A stretch of 32,693 bases of DNA from Lachnospiraceae bacterium (GCA_014799465.1 JAAVHZ010000033.1:1-32693), one strand, 5' to 3'; numbered from the stretch's first letter, positions 7,606-16,353 are shown. Numbers and translations are program-made. Notes: generated by a model from the letters alone, not told the origin.

Positions 7606-8862
7606 ATGGATAACTTTTTAATGAATACGGTTATTATTCTGGCACTTATCGTAGTGCTTGGATACTTTAATGAAAAAGTAACAAAGTTTACATATGAAAT
7701 TTCATTAATGCTCTTTTCGGTCATAATTGGAGGCATAATACTTCTTATTTGCAATATTTTTAAGGGAACAGAATTTGTATCACAAACTTTAAGCGGGCTT
7801 CATATGTTTAACATAGAAAGCTTTCTGATGGAAGGAGTTCTTTGCTTTATGCTGTTTGCAGGTTCATGTCATATGAGGCTGTATGATTTTAAAAAACATG
7901 CACGTGCTATTTCGATTTTGTCTATTGGTGCTACTTTACTTGGTGCGGTTTTCTATGGACTGCTCTTTTTTGGTGCAGGAAAGATATTAGGGCTTAATTT
8001 ATCACTTCCTGTCTGTCTGATGTTCGGAAGTATTACTGCACCTACAGACCCTATTGCAGCAACCAGTATTTTGAAAAAATTTAATCTTCCGTCTAATATC
8101 AGCTTTATAATTGAGGGAGAGTCACTTCTAAATGATGGCGTTGGAGTTGCGTTATTTGTTTGCTTTTCGGGTGCCGTGTCCGCACAGAAAAACGGAAGTT
8201 TTCTTGTGATAATGGGCAAAGAAATATTTGGAGCTGTATTTGTAGGAATTCTGGTAACAGCGGTATGTTTTCCTATCTTAAAAAGAACGGAATCCGAGAC
8301 AAGACAGATTTTTGCAAGCCTTCTTTCGGTATCATCGGCATATCTTATATGTGAGACTTTCGGATTTTCAGGTGCAATAGCTTCTGTTGTATGTGGTGTA
8401 CTGTTCTCTGCACTTCGCAATTATTCAGAACAGAAAGGACATCCGCTTGATCTTGCACAGTTTGATACTTTTTGGGGGATTCTTGACAACCTTTTGAATT
8501 CTATTTTATATGTGATACTGGGATTATCATTTATGCATATTCTCCAGATGCCTTATGTAATTGTGCTGTCAGTAATATCAGTAATCGCTAACCTTATTGG
8601 ACGCTCGGGAAGTCTTAGTGTTTCCACATTATTTATGGGTAAGCTGCCGGATGGATATGACAAGATAAGTTTTATAAAATTATTGACATGGGGCGGTCTT
8701 AGAGGAGGACTTTCAGTTGCACTTGCCATGAGTACGGCGGGAATGGTTGACCAAAATACATACTACATTATACTTGGAGGAACTTATGCTATTGTATTTT
8801 TTACAACAATAATTCAAGGTATGACTATGTCACGGGTATATAAGAATATTCAAAACAGGTAA
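7606..8862 (+). CDS. NhaP-type cation:proton antiporter (CPA1 family)
   Basis: 418 residues with about a dozen membrane segments. The two signature stretches are TAPTDPIAA (residues 144-152) and GESLLNDGVG (171-180), which carries the Asn-Asp pair of the NhaP/CPA1 ion site. It should exchange protons for Na+ or K+ across the cytoplasmic membrane. AAGGAG at 7589-7594 stands 11 nt before the ATG. There is no C-terminal regulatory TrkA-type domain. Its stop codon is the first three bases of a 121-bp inverted-repeat element. It lies inside the accessory block yet is not AT-extreme like the immunity genes, so it may be older. Confidence 0.88.
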   Translation: MDNFLMNTVIILALIVVLGYFNEKVTKFTYEISLMLFSVIIGGIILLICNIFKGTEFVSQTLSGLHMFNIESFLMEGVLCFMLFAGSCHMRLYDFKKHARAISILSIGATLLGAVFYGLLFFGAGKILGLNLSLPVCLMFGSITAPTDPIAATSILKKFNLPSNISFIIEGESLLNDGVGVALFVCFSGAVSAQKNGSFLVIMGKEIFGAVFVGILVTAVCFPILKRTESETRQIFASLLSVSSAYLICETFGFSGAIASVVCGVLFSALRNYSEQKGHPLDLAQFDTFWGILDNLLNSILYVILGLSFMHILQMPYVIVLSVISVIANLIGRSGSLSVSTLFMGKLPDGYDKISFIKLLTWGGLRGGLSVALAMSTAGMVDQNTYYIILGGTYAIVFFTTIIQGMTMSRVYKNIQNR

Positions 8863-8980
8863 CAGTTCAGCCATGTCAATGCAGGGCATCCGCCCTATAG
8901 AGAATAATATATAATAATTTCTTAGCGAGCAAGCTCCCACGAAATTATTATATATTATTCTCTGCATGGCTTAATTGTTA
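8860..8980. repeat. 121-bp MITE-like inverted-repeat element
   Basis: Outer ends TAACAGTTCAGCCATG (8860-8875) and CATGGCTTAATTGTTA (8965-8980) are inverted with 14 of 16 matches. Inside lie a GGGC/GCCC mini-hairpin (8884-8895) and a perfect 23-bp inverted repeat, 8899-8921 with 8941-8963, whose loop holds GAGC-AA-GCTC. No coding capacity. The start TAACAGTTCAGCCAT recurs at 14212-14226. It may double as a terminator for the antiporter gene. Confidence 0.75.
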
Positions 8981-8995
8981 CCCAAAATGTTTTTC

Positions 8996-9024
8996 TTTAA
9001 ATTTTCACTAAACAATGGTATACT
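8996..9024 (+). promoter_or_regulatory. Likely promoter of gdpP-rplI-dnaB
   Basis: TTTAAA (8996-9001), 17-nt spacer, TATACT (9019-9024) with extended TG at 9016-9017. The same TTTAAA plus extended -10 design occurs ahead of tsaC. Confidence 0.5.
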
Positions 9025-9066
9025 GTAGAAGTATTTGTTATTTAGTATAGAAAAGTGGTGTAAATC

Positions 9067-11085
9067 ATGAATAAATCAAAAGTTAATGAACGCTCTGTAT
9101 GGTATTTGAGGATGCCATTGATTCTCATTGCGTTTTTTGCGTGTATGAATGCATGGATTTATACTTATGATATAAAAATGGGGATAGCTGTAAGTGGATT
9201 TGTTGTACTATACAGCATTATTGCCATAATCATGTATTTTTACTGTAATTCAAAGCGTATTCAGGATATGGTGATGTTTGCTGCTGACTTTGCACAGGTG
9301 CAGAAACAGTTAATAAAGTATCTGGAACTGCCTTATGGTCTGATGGACAGAACCGGGCGTATAATGTGGATGAATAGTGAGCTGGAACGGATTATTGGGG
9401 ACAACAACTTTAAATATATTTTTACATTATTCCATGAAGTGACAGAGGATACTCTAAGATTTGATGGTGGAAAGAATAATATAAAAGTAAATTATAAAGA
9501 CAGAAATTATAGAATGGATATGGATTCGCTTGATTTTGATGAGAATTTTAAGCAAAATTCGGATGAAGACAATTGTATAATTGCTTTTTACCTGTTTGAT
9601 GAAACAGAGAAAATGCGTCTCCAAAAAGAAAATATAGAACAGAAGATGGTTGCAGGACTTATATATCTTGATAACTATGATGATGCACTTGAGAGTGTAG
9701 AGGATGTAAGGCGTTCTCTGCTTGGTGCGTTGATAGAAAGAAAGATAAATAAGTATTTTTCATCTATGAATGCAGTTATCAAAAAAGTGGAGAAGGATAA
9801 ATATTTTCTTGTAATTCAGCAGAAATATGTATCACAGCTTCAGAGTAATAAGTTCTCGATACTTGATGAGATAAAGTCGGTAAGTATAGGAAATGAGATG
9901 GCAGTTACTGCGAGTATCGGTTTGGGAGTGAATGGAGAAAATTATATACAGAATTGTGATTATTCGCGTGTTGCAATAGATTTGGCACTTGGACGCGGTG
10001 GTGACCAGGCTGTTATAAAGGACGGAGATAAGATATATTTTTATGGAGGAAAAACAAAGCAGGTAGAGAAAAATACCAGAGTAAAGGCACGAGTAAAGGC
10101 ACATGCACTCAGAGAGCTTCTTGAAACAAAGGATAACGTTATTATAATGGGACATCAACTCAGTGATATAGATGCGTTTGGTGCAGCAATAGGTATATAC
10201 AGGATATGTAAGACAATCAATAAAAGGGCATATATAGTGCTTAATGAGGTTACAACATCTGTAAGACCTGTTATGGAGCGGTTTGTAGGCAATGAAGAAT
10301 ACGAAGAGGATATGTTTATAAAGAACAGCAGGGCTGTTGAAATTATAGATGATAATACGGCAGTGGTTGTTGTGGATGTGAACAGACCAAGTTATGTAGA
10401 GTGCCCTGAAATATTAGGAATTGCAAAGGCTATAGTTATACTTGACCATCACAGGCAGAGCAGTGAGATAATAGAAAATGCATCATTATCATATATTGAG
10501 CCTTATGCATCTTCTGCATCTGAAATGGTTGCCGAAATTCTTCAGTATATATATGATGGTATAAAACTTAAGCAAGCAGAGGCGGATGCATTATATGGCG
10601 GAATACTTATAGATACGCAGAATTTCACAAATGGAACCGGAGTAAGAACATTTGAGGCGGCGGCATATCTTAAGAAAAATGGTGCAAATGTAACGGCAGT
10701 ACGCAGAATGTTCAGGGATGATATGGAAGACTTCAAGGCGAGGGCGGATGCCATAAAAAATACGGAAGTATATGAGAATAAATATGCAATATCGGTGCTT
10801 TCGGCAGAAGGTCTTGACAGTCCTACGGTGGTAGGTGCACAAACGGCAAATGAACTTCTTAATATTAAAGGAATAAATGCTTCGTTTGTAATGACTGAAT
10901 ATAATGGGAAAATATATGTAAGTGCCCGTTCCATAGACGATTTAAATGTACAGCTTATAATGGAGAGAATGGGCGGTGGAGGACATATGAATACTGCCGG
11001 TGCCCAGCTTGATTGTACTATGGAAGAGGCAATAGGGCTGCTTAAGAGAACTATTGACGAGATGATTGAATCAGGAGATTTATAG
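9067..11085 (+). CDS. gdpP: Cyclic-di-AMP phosphodiesterase GdpP (YybT)
   Basis: 672 residues. Two membrane segments (about 16-34 and 38-60), a PAS region (about 85-150), a degenerate GGDEF region (about 190-325, no GGDEF motif), then DHH and DHHA1 domains. Metal-site motifs are present: MGHQLSDID (361-369), VVDVNR with D437, DHH at 460-462, LIDT with D516, and GGGGH (636-640). GdpP hydrolyses cyclic di-AMP to pApA at the membrane and so affects K+ balance and cell-wall stress. It heads the conserved gdpP-rplI-dnaB group. The ribosome site is weak (GTGGTG). Confidence 0.94.
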   Translation: MNKSKVNERSVWYLRMPLILIAFFACMNAWIYTYDIKMGIAVSGFVVLYSIIAIIMYFYCNSKRIQDMVMFAADFAQVQKQLIKYLELPYGLMDRTGRIMWMNSELERIIGDNNFKYIFTLFHEVTEDTLRFDGGKNNIKVNYKDRNYRMDMDSLDFDENFKQNSDEDNCIIAFYLFDETEKMRLQKENIEQKMVAGLIYLDNYDDALESVEDVRRSLLGALIERKINKYFSSMNAVIKKVEKDKYFLVIQQKYVSQLQSNKFSILDEIKSVSIGNEMAVTASIGLGVNGENYIQNCDYSRVAIDLALGRGGDQAVIKDGDKIYFYGGKTKQVEKNTRVKARVKAHALRELLETKDNVIIMGHQLSDIDAFGAAIGIYRICKTINKRAYIVLNEVTTSVRPVMERFVGNEEYEEDMFIKNSRAVEIIDDNTAVVVVDVNRPSYVECPEILGIAKAIVILDHHRQSSEIIENASLSYIEPYASSASEMVAEILQYIYDGIKLKQAEADALYGGILIDTQNFTNGTGVRTFEAAAYLKKNGANVTAVRRMFRDDMEDFKARADAIKNTEVYENKYAISVLSAEGLDSPTVVGAQTANELLNIKGINASFVMTEYNGKIYVSARSIDDLNVQLIMERMGGGGHMNTAGAQLDCTMEEAIGLLKRTIDEMIESGDL

Positions 11086-11113
11086 ATATTTTCAAAAAAA
11101 GGAGGATTAAATA

Positions 11114-11560
11114 ATGGAAGTTATATTATTGGAAGATGTTAAATCCCTTGGTAAAAAGGGAGAACTTGTAAAAGTTAATGAGGGATATGCAAGGAACTTT
11201 ATCTTAAAAAAGAATCTTGGTATAGAGGCTACACCAAAGAACCTGAATGATTTAAAATTAAAAAAAGCCAATGAGGAAAAACTGGCTAAAGAACGGTTGG
11301 ATGAGGCTAAAAAACTTGCAGATGATATAGAAAAAATGTCAGTTACATTAAAGATGAAGTCAGGAGAAGGTGGAAGAACATTTGGCTCCATATCCACAAA
11401 AGAAATAGCAGGTGCAGTTAAAAATCAGCTTAAAATAGAACTGGATAAGAAAAAGCTGGTTCTGGATGAGCCTATAAGAACATTAGGAACTCATATAGTG
11501 TCCGTCAAACTGCATAAGGATGTTATGGGAAAGCTGACGGTAAAGGTTATAGAGGAATAA
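11114..11560 (+). CDS. rplI: 50S ribosomal protein L9
   Basis: 148 residues, the usual length. The N-terminal domain begins [20 protein letters not shown] and contains [10 protein letters not shown]; a long Lys-rich connecting helix (about 45-75) leads to the C-terminal rRNA-binding domain. AAAGGAGG precedes the ATG. It lies 28 nt after gdpP and 3 nt before dnaB, so the three are one unit. Confidence 0.97.
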   Translation: MEVILLEDVKSLGKKGELVKVNEGYARNFILKKNLGIEATPKNLNDLKLKKANEEKLAKERLDEAKKLADDIEKMSVTLKMKSGEGGRTFGSISTKEIAGAVKNQLKIELDKKKLVLDEPIRTLGTHIVSVKLHKDVMGKLTVKVIEE

Positions 11561-11563
11561 AAA

Positions 11564-12892
11564 ATGGATGAAGGACTTATAAAAAGAGTACTCCCCCATA
11601 GTATAGATGCGGAACGTTCTGTAATTGGTTCCATGATATTAGATTCAGAAGCAGTTATTACTGCTTCTGAAATTGTTACTAAGGAAGACTTTTATGGAAA
11701 GCAGTATGGAATATTGTATGAGGCAATGGTGGAGTTATATAATGACGGAAAACCTATAGACCTTATTACACTTCAGGACAAGCTTAAGGAGAAAGATGTG
11801 CCTCCGGAACTTACAAGTGTGGAGTTTATCAGAGAGATAATATCGTCAGTACCGACTTCTGCTAATGTAAAATATTATGCAGGTATAGTTAAAGATAAAT
11901 CTACACTCAGAAGGCTGATAAAAGTAAATGAAGAGATTGAAAATATCTGTTATCTGGGCAATGAACCGGTGGACAGTGTAATGGACACAACAGAGAAAAA
12001 AATTTTTAATCTGCTCCAGTCCAAATCGGGAGGAGACTTTGTACCTATAAAAGATGTTGTTATAGATGCACTTGAAAAGATAGAAATATCCTCAAGGTCA
12101 CAGGGAAATGTTACGGGACTTGCTACAGGATTTACGGATTTGGATTCCAGAACAGCCGGATTTCACGGCTCTGAGCTGATACTTATAGCGGCAAGACCGG
12201 CTATGGGAAAGACGGCATTTGAGCTTAATATAGCACAGTATATGGCATTCAGAAAGAATGTGACAGTTGCAATATTCAGTCTGGAAATGTCAAAAGAACA
12301 GTTAGTGAACAGATTGTTTTCTTTAGAGTCACATGTAGATTCTCAGAAAATCAGAACGGGAAATCTGGATGACAGTGATTGGGAAAATCTTATAGAGAGT
12401 GCCGGAATTATAGGAAAATCAAATCTTATAATAGATGATACACCAGGAATAACTATTTCTGAGTTGCGTTCAAAGTGCAGAAAGTATAAACTGGAGCATA
12501 ATCTTGGAATAATTATAATAGATTACCTGCAGCTTATGAGCGGCGGCGGAAGAAGTGAGAGCAGACAGCAGGAAGTATCAGAGATATCAAGGTCATTAAA
12601 AGCACTTGCAAGAGAATTGGATGTTCCTGTAGTGGCACTCTCACAGCTTAGTAGAGCCGTTGAAGCAAGAGAAGATAAAAGACCTATGCTTTCAGACCTT
12701 AGGGAATCGGGTGCCATAGAGCAGGATGCTGACGTTGTTATGTTCCTGTACAGGGATGAATATTATCATAAAGATTCTGACAGAAAAGGAATAGCAGAGG
12801 TTATCATAGCAAAGCAGAGAAGTGGTGCCACAGGCACAGTGGAACTGGTTTGGTTACCTCAATATACAAAATTCGCCAACAAGGAGAGATAA
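11564..12892 (+). CDS. dnaB: Replicative DNA helicase DnaB (DnaC of Bacillus)
   Basis: 442 residues. The N-terminal helical domain begins with PHSIDAERSVIGSMI (11-25), followed by a linker and a RecA-type ATPase. Walker A is ARPAMGKTA (210-218), Walker B is IIIIDYLQLM, and LSQLSR plus an Arg-containing SDLRESGAIEQDAD stretch are present. A hexameric ring helicase that unwinds DNA at the fork. No intein. Only a GAGG site stands before the start, consistent with translational coupling to rplI. Confidence 0.97.
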   Translation: MDEGLIKRVLPHSIDAERSVIGSMILDSEAVITASEIVTKEDFYGKQYGILYEAMVELYNDGKPIDLITLQDKLKEKDVPPELTSVEFIREIISSVPTSANVKYYAGIVKDKSTLRRLIKVNEEIENICYLGNEPVDSVMDTTEKKIFNLLQSKSGGDFVPIKDVVIDALEKIEISSRSQGNVTGLATGFTDLDSRTAGFHGSELILIAARPAMGKTAFELNIAQYMAFRKNVTVAIFSLEMSKEQLVNRLFSLESHVDSQKIRTGNLDDSDWENLIESAGIIGKSNLIIDDTPGITISELRSKCRKYKLEHNLGIIIIDYLQLMSGGGRSESRQQEVSEISRSLKALARELDVPVVALSQLSRAVEAREDKRPMLSDLRESGAIEQDADVVMFLYRDEYYHKDSDRKGIAEVIIAKQRSGATGTVELVWLPQYTKFANKER

Positions 12893-12918
12893 ATAGACTA
12901 AAAGTTTGCTTTTATTCA

Positions 12919-12948
12919 TTGCATTGCCTCTTTTTACCATGCTATAAT
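12919..12948 (+). promoter_or_regulatory. Promoter of the MerR-type gene
   Basis: TTGCAT (12919-12924), 18-nt spacer, perfect TATAAT (12943-12948) with extended TG at 12940-12941. Confidence 0.65.
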
Positions 12949-12986
12949 AGCAAAGGAGTAAAAATAATTACATAAGGAGGCAAAAA

Positions 12987-13628
12987 ATGGAAAAGCGTTA
13001 TTTTATTTCTGATGCATCTAAGATGGTGGATGTAGAATCTCATGTGTTAAGGTACTGGGAAGAAGAGCTTCTTATAGAGATTCCGAGAAATGAGATGGGA
13101 CACAGATATTACACTGATTTTCATATTAAGTTATTAAAGAGCATTAAGGAGCTGAAAGAGCAGGGATTCCAGTTAAAGGCGATTAAGATGCTTTTGCCGG
13201 ATTTGATGAATGGTGGAGAAGTTACATCAGACAAAATAGCTAAAATGAAGGAAGAGATGATAAGTCATGTGGACAGCCTTGAACAGAATCCGGTAACAGA
13301 TATAATAAATAATCCTAATACAAATATAGAAGGGACAAGCCATAATACTAAAATGGAACAATTTCAGATGATTATCAGTAATATTGTGACAAATGCCCTT
13401 AAGGAGAATAATGATGCACTTGGTAAAAATGTGAGTGACCGTGTCAGTGACAGTGTACTTAAAGAGATGGACTATCTTATGAGAATCCGTGACGAGCAGG
13501 AAGAAGACAGATTTAAACGTCTTGATGAAACCATAAGGAACTATCAGTTAAGCAGAAAAGAAGTTGCCGCTTCAGACGAGAAAGGCATAATCAGAAAATT
13601 TATAAAAAAGAAAAAGCATGAGCGTTAA
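12987..13628 (+). CDS. MerR-family DNA-binding protein with coiled C-terminal part
   Basis: 213 residues. Residues 5-75 form a MerR winged-helix domain (FISDASKMVDVESHVLRYWE, then GHRYYTDFHIKLLKSI). The rest is Glu/Lys/Asn-rich and helical, with no Cys-rich metal site, so this is probably a structural or developmental DNA-binding regulator and not a metal sensor. AAGGAGG lies upstream. The basic tail KKKKHER is encoded by the left arm and loop of its own terminator. Confidence 0.75.
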   Translation: MEKRYFISDASKMVDVESHVLRYWEEELLIEIPRNEMGHRYYTDFHIKLLKSIKELKEQGFQLKAIKMLLPDLMNGGEVTSDKIAKMKEEMISHVDSLEQNPVTDIINNPNTNIEGTSHNTKMEQFQMIISNIVTNALKENNDALGKNVSDRVSDSVLKEMDYLMRIRDEQEEDRFKRLDETIRNYQLSRKEVAASDEKGIIRKFIKKKKHER

Positions 13629-13648
13629 GCCCATGCTTTTTCTTTCCA
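13607..13648. terminator. Bidirectional terminator between the MerR-type gene and the ferredoxin gene
   Basis: A perfect 14-bp stem, AAAGAAAAAGCATG (13607-13620) with CATGCTTTTTCTTT (13632-13645), loop 11 nt. A and T runs in both arms let it serve both convergent genes. The MerR-type gene's stop (13626-13628) is in the loop. Confidence 0.85.
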
Positions 13649-13650
13649 TA

Positions 13651-13818
13651 TTAGGCTGTAATAGCACTTGCAGGACATCCGCCTTCGCAAGCACCACAAT
13701 CGATACATGTATCAGCATCAACAACATACTTGCCGTCTCCCTCGCTAATAGCTCCTACAGGGCAGGTACCTTCACAAGCACCACACATTATACATTCATC
13801 AGAAATTACATGTGCCAT
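13651..13818 (-). CDS. 2[4Fe-4S] clostridial-type ferredoxin
   Basis: 55 residues, beginning MAHVISDECIMCGACEGTCP. Two cluster motifs, C9-C12-C15-C19 and C38-C41-C44-C48, each end in CP. It is a small soluble electron carrier of low potential, used in anaerobes by pyruvate:ferredoxin oxidoreductase, hydrogenase or Rnf. AAGGAGG (13828-13834, complement) precedes the ATG. It stands alone, convergent with the MerR-type gene and divergent from the DUF1858 gene. Confidence 0.95.
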   Translation of the reverse strand: MAHVISDECIMCGACEGTCPVGAISEGDGKYVVDADTCIDCGACEGGCPASAITA

Positions 13819-13851
13819 AATAATTATCCTCCTTATTTTTCATTTTTATAT

Positions 13852-13880
13852 ATAATAATACAAAAAACAAAATAAAACAA
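13852..13880 (-). promoter_or_regulatory. Promoter of the ferredoxin gene
   Basis: On the minus strand, TTGTTT (13880-13875), a 17-nt spacer and TATTAT (13857-13852). Confidence 0.55.
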
Positions 13881-13918
13881 GAGCTTTATATGTATTGTTT
13901 CTGATACATAAAACCCGG

Positions 13919-13947
13919 TTGCACAATGAATAAGTTTGTATTATAAT
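13919..13947 (+). promoter_or_regulatory. Promoter of the DUF1858 gene
   Basis: TTGCAC (13919-13924), 17-nt spacer, perfect TATAAT (13942-13947). Confidence 0.65.
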
Positions 13948-13993
13948 ACACACCATAGATTCAGATGCTAAAATTTATCAGGAGGTACAAAAA

Positions 13994-14200
13994 ATGTCAA
14001 AAATTTCAAAAGATATGATAATCAGTGATATAATAAACATTGATGCAAATCTTGTTCCTATATTGATTAATGCAGGTATGCATTGCATAGGATGTCCGTC
14101 AGCTCAGGGAGAGAGTCTTGAAGAGGCAGCACTTGTGCATGGTCTTAATGCAGATGAACTTGTAGATGCACTTAATGGATTTTTGGAAAAAATGGAATAG
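13994..14200 (+). CDS. DUF1858 protein
   Basis: 68 residues, typical of stand-alone DUF1858. It contains GMHCIGCPSAQGESLEEA, with the C31-x2-C34 pair on a helical fold. Related domains occur in hybrid-cluster and iron-sulphur repair proteins, so a redox or cluster-related role is often proposed; the true function is unknown. AGGAGG lies upstream. It is the divergent neighbour of the ferredoxin gene, which may point to a shared redox context. Confidence 0.85.
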   Translation: MSKISKDMIISDIINIDANLVPILINAGMHCIGCPSAQGESLEEAALVHGLNADELVDALNGFLEKME

Positions 14201-14211
14201 TATATAAATAG

Positions 14212-14226
14212 TAACAGTTCAGCCAT
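14212..14226 (+). repeat. Partial copy of the TAACAGTTCAGCCAT repeat end
   Basis: A 15-bp exact match to the left end of the element at 8860-8874. No matching right end follows, so it is a truncated or decayed copy just after the DUF1858 gene. Confidence 0.5.
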
Positions 14227-14270
14227 ACCATTCATAATTTGCCGGACTTTACATTTATTTCAAGTTTATG

Positions 14271-14317
14271 AAAAAAAGGTATCCACATTTAATAAAATGT
14301 TATGGGATACCTTTTTA
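14271..14317. terminator. Bidirectional terminator between the DUF1858 gene and mecA
   Basis: AAAAAGGTATCC (14273-14284) pairs with GGATACCTTTTT (14305-14316), and ACATTT/AAATGT extends the stem inward. A and T runs flank both sides. Confidence 0.85.
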
Positions 14318-14331
14318 AAATTATATTTAAA

Positions 14332-15066
14332 TTACAGAGTTGAAAGTTTTTGCAGTGCAGAGTCGGCACAAATAACTGTACCATGCTCTATATAGAAGGC
14401 TTCGTCAGTATTGACTCCGCGTATGCATGAACCATATTCTGAGATAATATTGCATATACTGTTGAATATATCCAACGGCTGTCCGGATGAATGGATGGCA
14501 AGGTAATATAATGGATTGTCAGGCAGTTTGTAAAGAGTATTTTTTCCGTCATATGCACCTTTAAGCACTTTGCCTAAATCACATACAGTATCAATATTGT
14601 TAAATGAGAATATCTGTATAATGTCTTCAGGAATAATGGTTTTGCTTTTTTCTGACAAGGCTTGTGACAGCGGTATAAATCCTCCGTCGTCAATGGAGTC
14701 TTTAAGGTGTTTGAATAAATCAAGCACATTTTCTTCAGATATATCTATTTCTTCAAGTTCATCTATTATATCGTCAGGGTAAGGTGAAAATTGAGAAAAC
14801 CTTGTATCAAGTTCTTCAGGGTCTTCAACTTTGGTAACGAGAAGAATGATACTGTCAGAAGAAACCGGTATAGCTTCTATCATTATCGGTATATCTTCTG
14901 CTACAAAACCAACCTCTGAAGCTGCTAACTGCATCATTTCACTAAAAAGTGCTTTTGCCTTATCAGTACCATAGGCAAGCTCGCTGAGTTTGATTTTTCG
15001 TGAAACCAGATCTGATTTATCCAAAGTGCATTTAATCTGATTATCATTTATTTTTTCAATTTTCAT
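14332..15066 (-). CDS. mecA: MecA-type adaptor protein
   Basis: 244 residues from the ATG at 15066, which has GGTGAT 6 nt upstream; an earlier in-frame ATG at 15132 lacks a site. The N-terminal domain begins MKIEKINDNQIKCTLDKSDL, matching MecA, which recognises substrates. An acidic linker (about 105-150) leads to a C-terminal domain that in the family docks on ClpC. MecA delivers targets such as ComK to ClpCP in Bacillus; in Clostridia the targets are not known. Single gene, terminator shared with the DUF1858 gene. Confidence 0.88.
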   Translation of the reverse strand: MKIEKINDNQIKCTLDKSDLVSRKIKLSELAYGTDKAKALFSEMMQLAASEVGFVAEDIPIMIEAIPVSSDSIILLVTKVEDPEELDTRFSQFSPYPDDIIDELEEIDISEENVLDLFKHLKDSIDDGGFIPLSQALSEKSKTIIPEDIIQIFSFNNIDTVCDLGKVLKGAYDGKNTLYKLPDNPLYYLAIHSSGQPLDIFNSICNIISEYGSCIRGVNTDEAFYIEHGTVICADSALQKLSTL

Positions 15067-15277
15067 ACAAATCACCACGCTTTCTATATCCGTATAGATA
15101 TGAATATATGATTCAGGTTCAAAAATGTTCAAACACTTAAATCATATTATAGTATATATTATAACCTATGAATAATTCTACGTAAAGTCATTATTAGTTA
15201 AATATTTCTAAATATATCAATGGTTTTAGGCTTGATTAGGATATGTGTAACTATAAGGAAAATTTTCAAAAAAATGG

Positions 15278-15306
15278 TTGCAAAATGTTATGTATTATGA
15301 CATAAT
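15278..15306 (+). promoter_or_regulatory. Orphan promoter-like site
   Basis: TTGCAA (15278-15283), 17-nt spacer, CATAAT (15301-15306). It points into a non-coding stretch with three possible hairpins. Confidence 0.4.
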
Positions 15307-15342
15307 AAGTGATATGAACAACTGATGTATGAAAGGAAGTGA

Positions 15343-15430
15343 AGTTAAGCCGAATTTTATCTAATAAGTATCTGTTGGCTGAACTGTCAGTAAAAGCGGT
15401 ACTAAGGAAGTACATCCGGTTGGATACGTA
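15343..15430 (+). ncRNA. Candidate structured RNA, unidentified
   Basis: Downstream of the orphan promoter, AGTTAAGCC pairs with GGCTGAACT (one mismatch), followed by GTACT/AGTAC and ATCC-GGTT-GGAT hairpins. An AAAGGAG-like purine run follows near 15431 but no gene. It could be a small RNA or decayed sequence; no known RNA family is recognised. Confidence 0.25.
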
Positions 15431-16059
15431 AAAGGAGTGATAGAATATTAAAAAGTGTTAAAAATAGATTAGTTATTTAAATACAGTTTCACTTTCGGTT
15501 AATTTTCCGGAAAATCTTAAGAACTCTGATTTCCGATAACATATGGTATAAGTAAAGATATCAATATATTATTGTGAAATATAACAGAGGAAATCGTTAT
15601 CATCTTATTTCTTACATGATTCATGTAATATTCAGACAATATTAAATTTAATTATCAGTATGTGTAAAATAGCGGAAAATAGGCATTGTTTTTATGCAGA
15701 CATATAATATCTTAAAATAGAAGCCGCAAAATATGCCGGTAAAATTTGTAAATACTATTAGAATTAATGATGGGATAAGAAGGTATAATGTCAGACAGAT
15801 ATACATCTGGTTGTAATTCTTAAAGTACAAAATCGTTTTTAATAAATTCAGTAAAATAAAATCCAACAATAATCAGATATAATACTCAATTAAAATACCA
15901 TATAGCAAGCGGCAGTTGTTCGTGGGAATAAAAAGTCAGATTGTTCATAAAATATCAGATAAATCGTAACTTATAAATGATTTGCTAAACTACAGAATAA
16001 AAGAATAATAATATATCACATATGTGTTCTTACAATGTACAAAGGAGTTTAATAGGGGC

Positions 16060-16278
16060 ATGAAGAATAAATATAATTTATTTATAACACTGAAAAATGA
16101 ATTAGAATCATATGAGAAACAAGGAACAAAGATAAGCTTTAAAGGAGAATATGTTCCGGCAGAGTATGCAGCAATGATGTGTGCATTTCGTGAAAAATCA
16201 AGTTTTATGAGAGATTATATTTTTGACGATAAAGGAAAAATTACAGAAGTCGGGTTTGACCAGATTAGGCTTTATTAG
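16060..16278 (+). CDS. Small conserved-looking protein of unknown function
   Basis: 72 residues from ATG 16060, with AAAGGAG at 16041-16047 and a nearer GGGG run. It is soluble and contains FKGEYVPAEYAAMMC, then SSFMRDYIFDDKGKITEVGF, a layout suggesting a short alpha/beta fold. I have no family name for it. It stands alone between the gene-poor region and the GH18 gene. Confidence 0.6.
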   Translation: MKNKYNLFITLKNELESYEKQGTKISFKGEYVPAEYAAMMCAFREKSSFMRDYIFDDKGKITEVGFDQIRLY

Positions 16279-16353
16279 TTTGCAGCCGTATACTTTAAAC
16301 ACTAAGAATATTTTTTAAGAAGAGACAGACGGCTGTATGGCATATTATAATTC

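Larger units (their letters stand above)
15067..16059. other. Gene-poor 1-kb region
   Basis: No convincing coding sequence on either strand; stops are frequent and short open frames lack ribosome sites. Visible signals are a promoter-like site at 15278-15306, hairpins at about 15343-15430, and a perfect palindrome ATTTTCCGGAAAAT at 15502-15515. From about 15540 to 16040 I see only AT-rich sequence. Confidence 0.6.

Noticed and set aside
7953-8420. A 155-residue frame antisense to the antiporter
   Set aside because: It is a shadow of a clear membrane protein gene; no ribosome site or family pattern.
15340-15430. RNase P RNA on the minus strand, because TAAGCCGAATTTTATC resembles the reverse of its 3' end
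   Set aside because: The conserved 5' part (GAGGAAAGTCC-like) and the other core motifs are missing within 400 nt.
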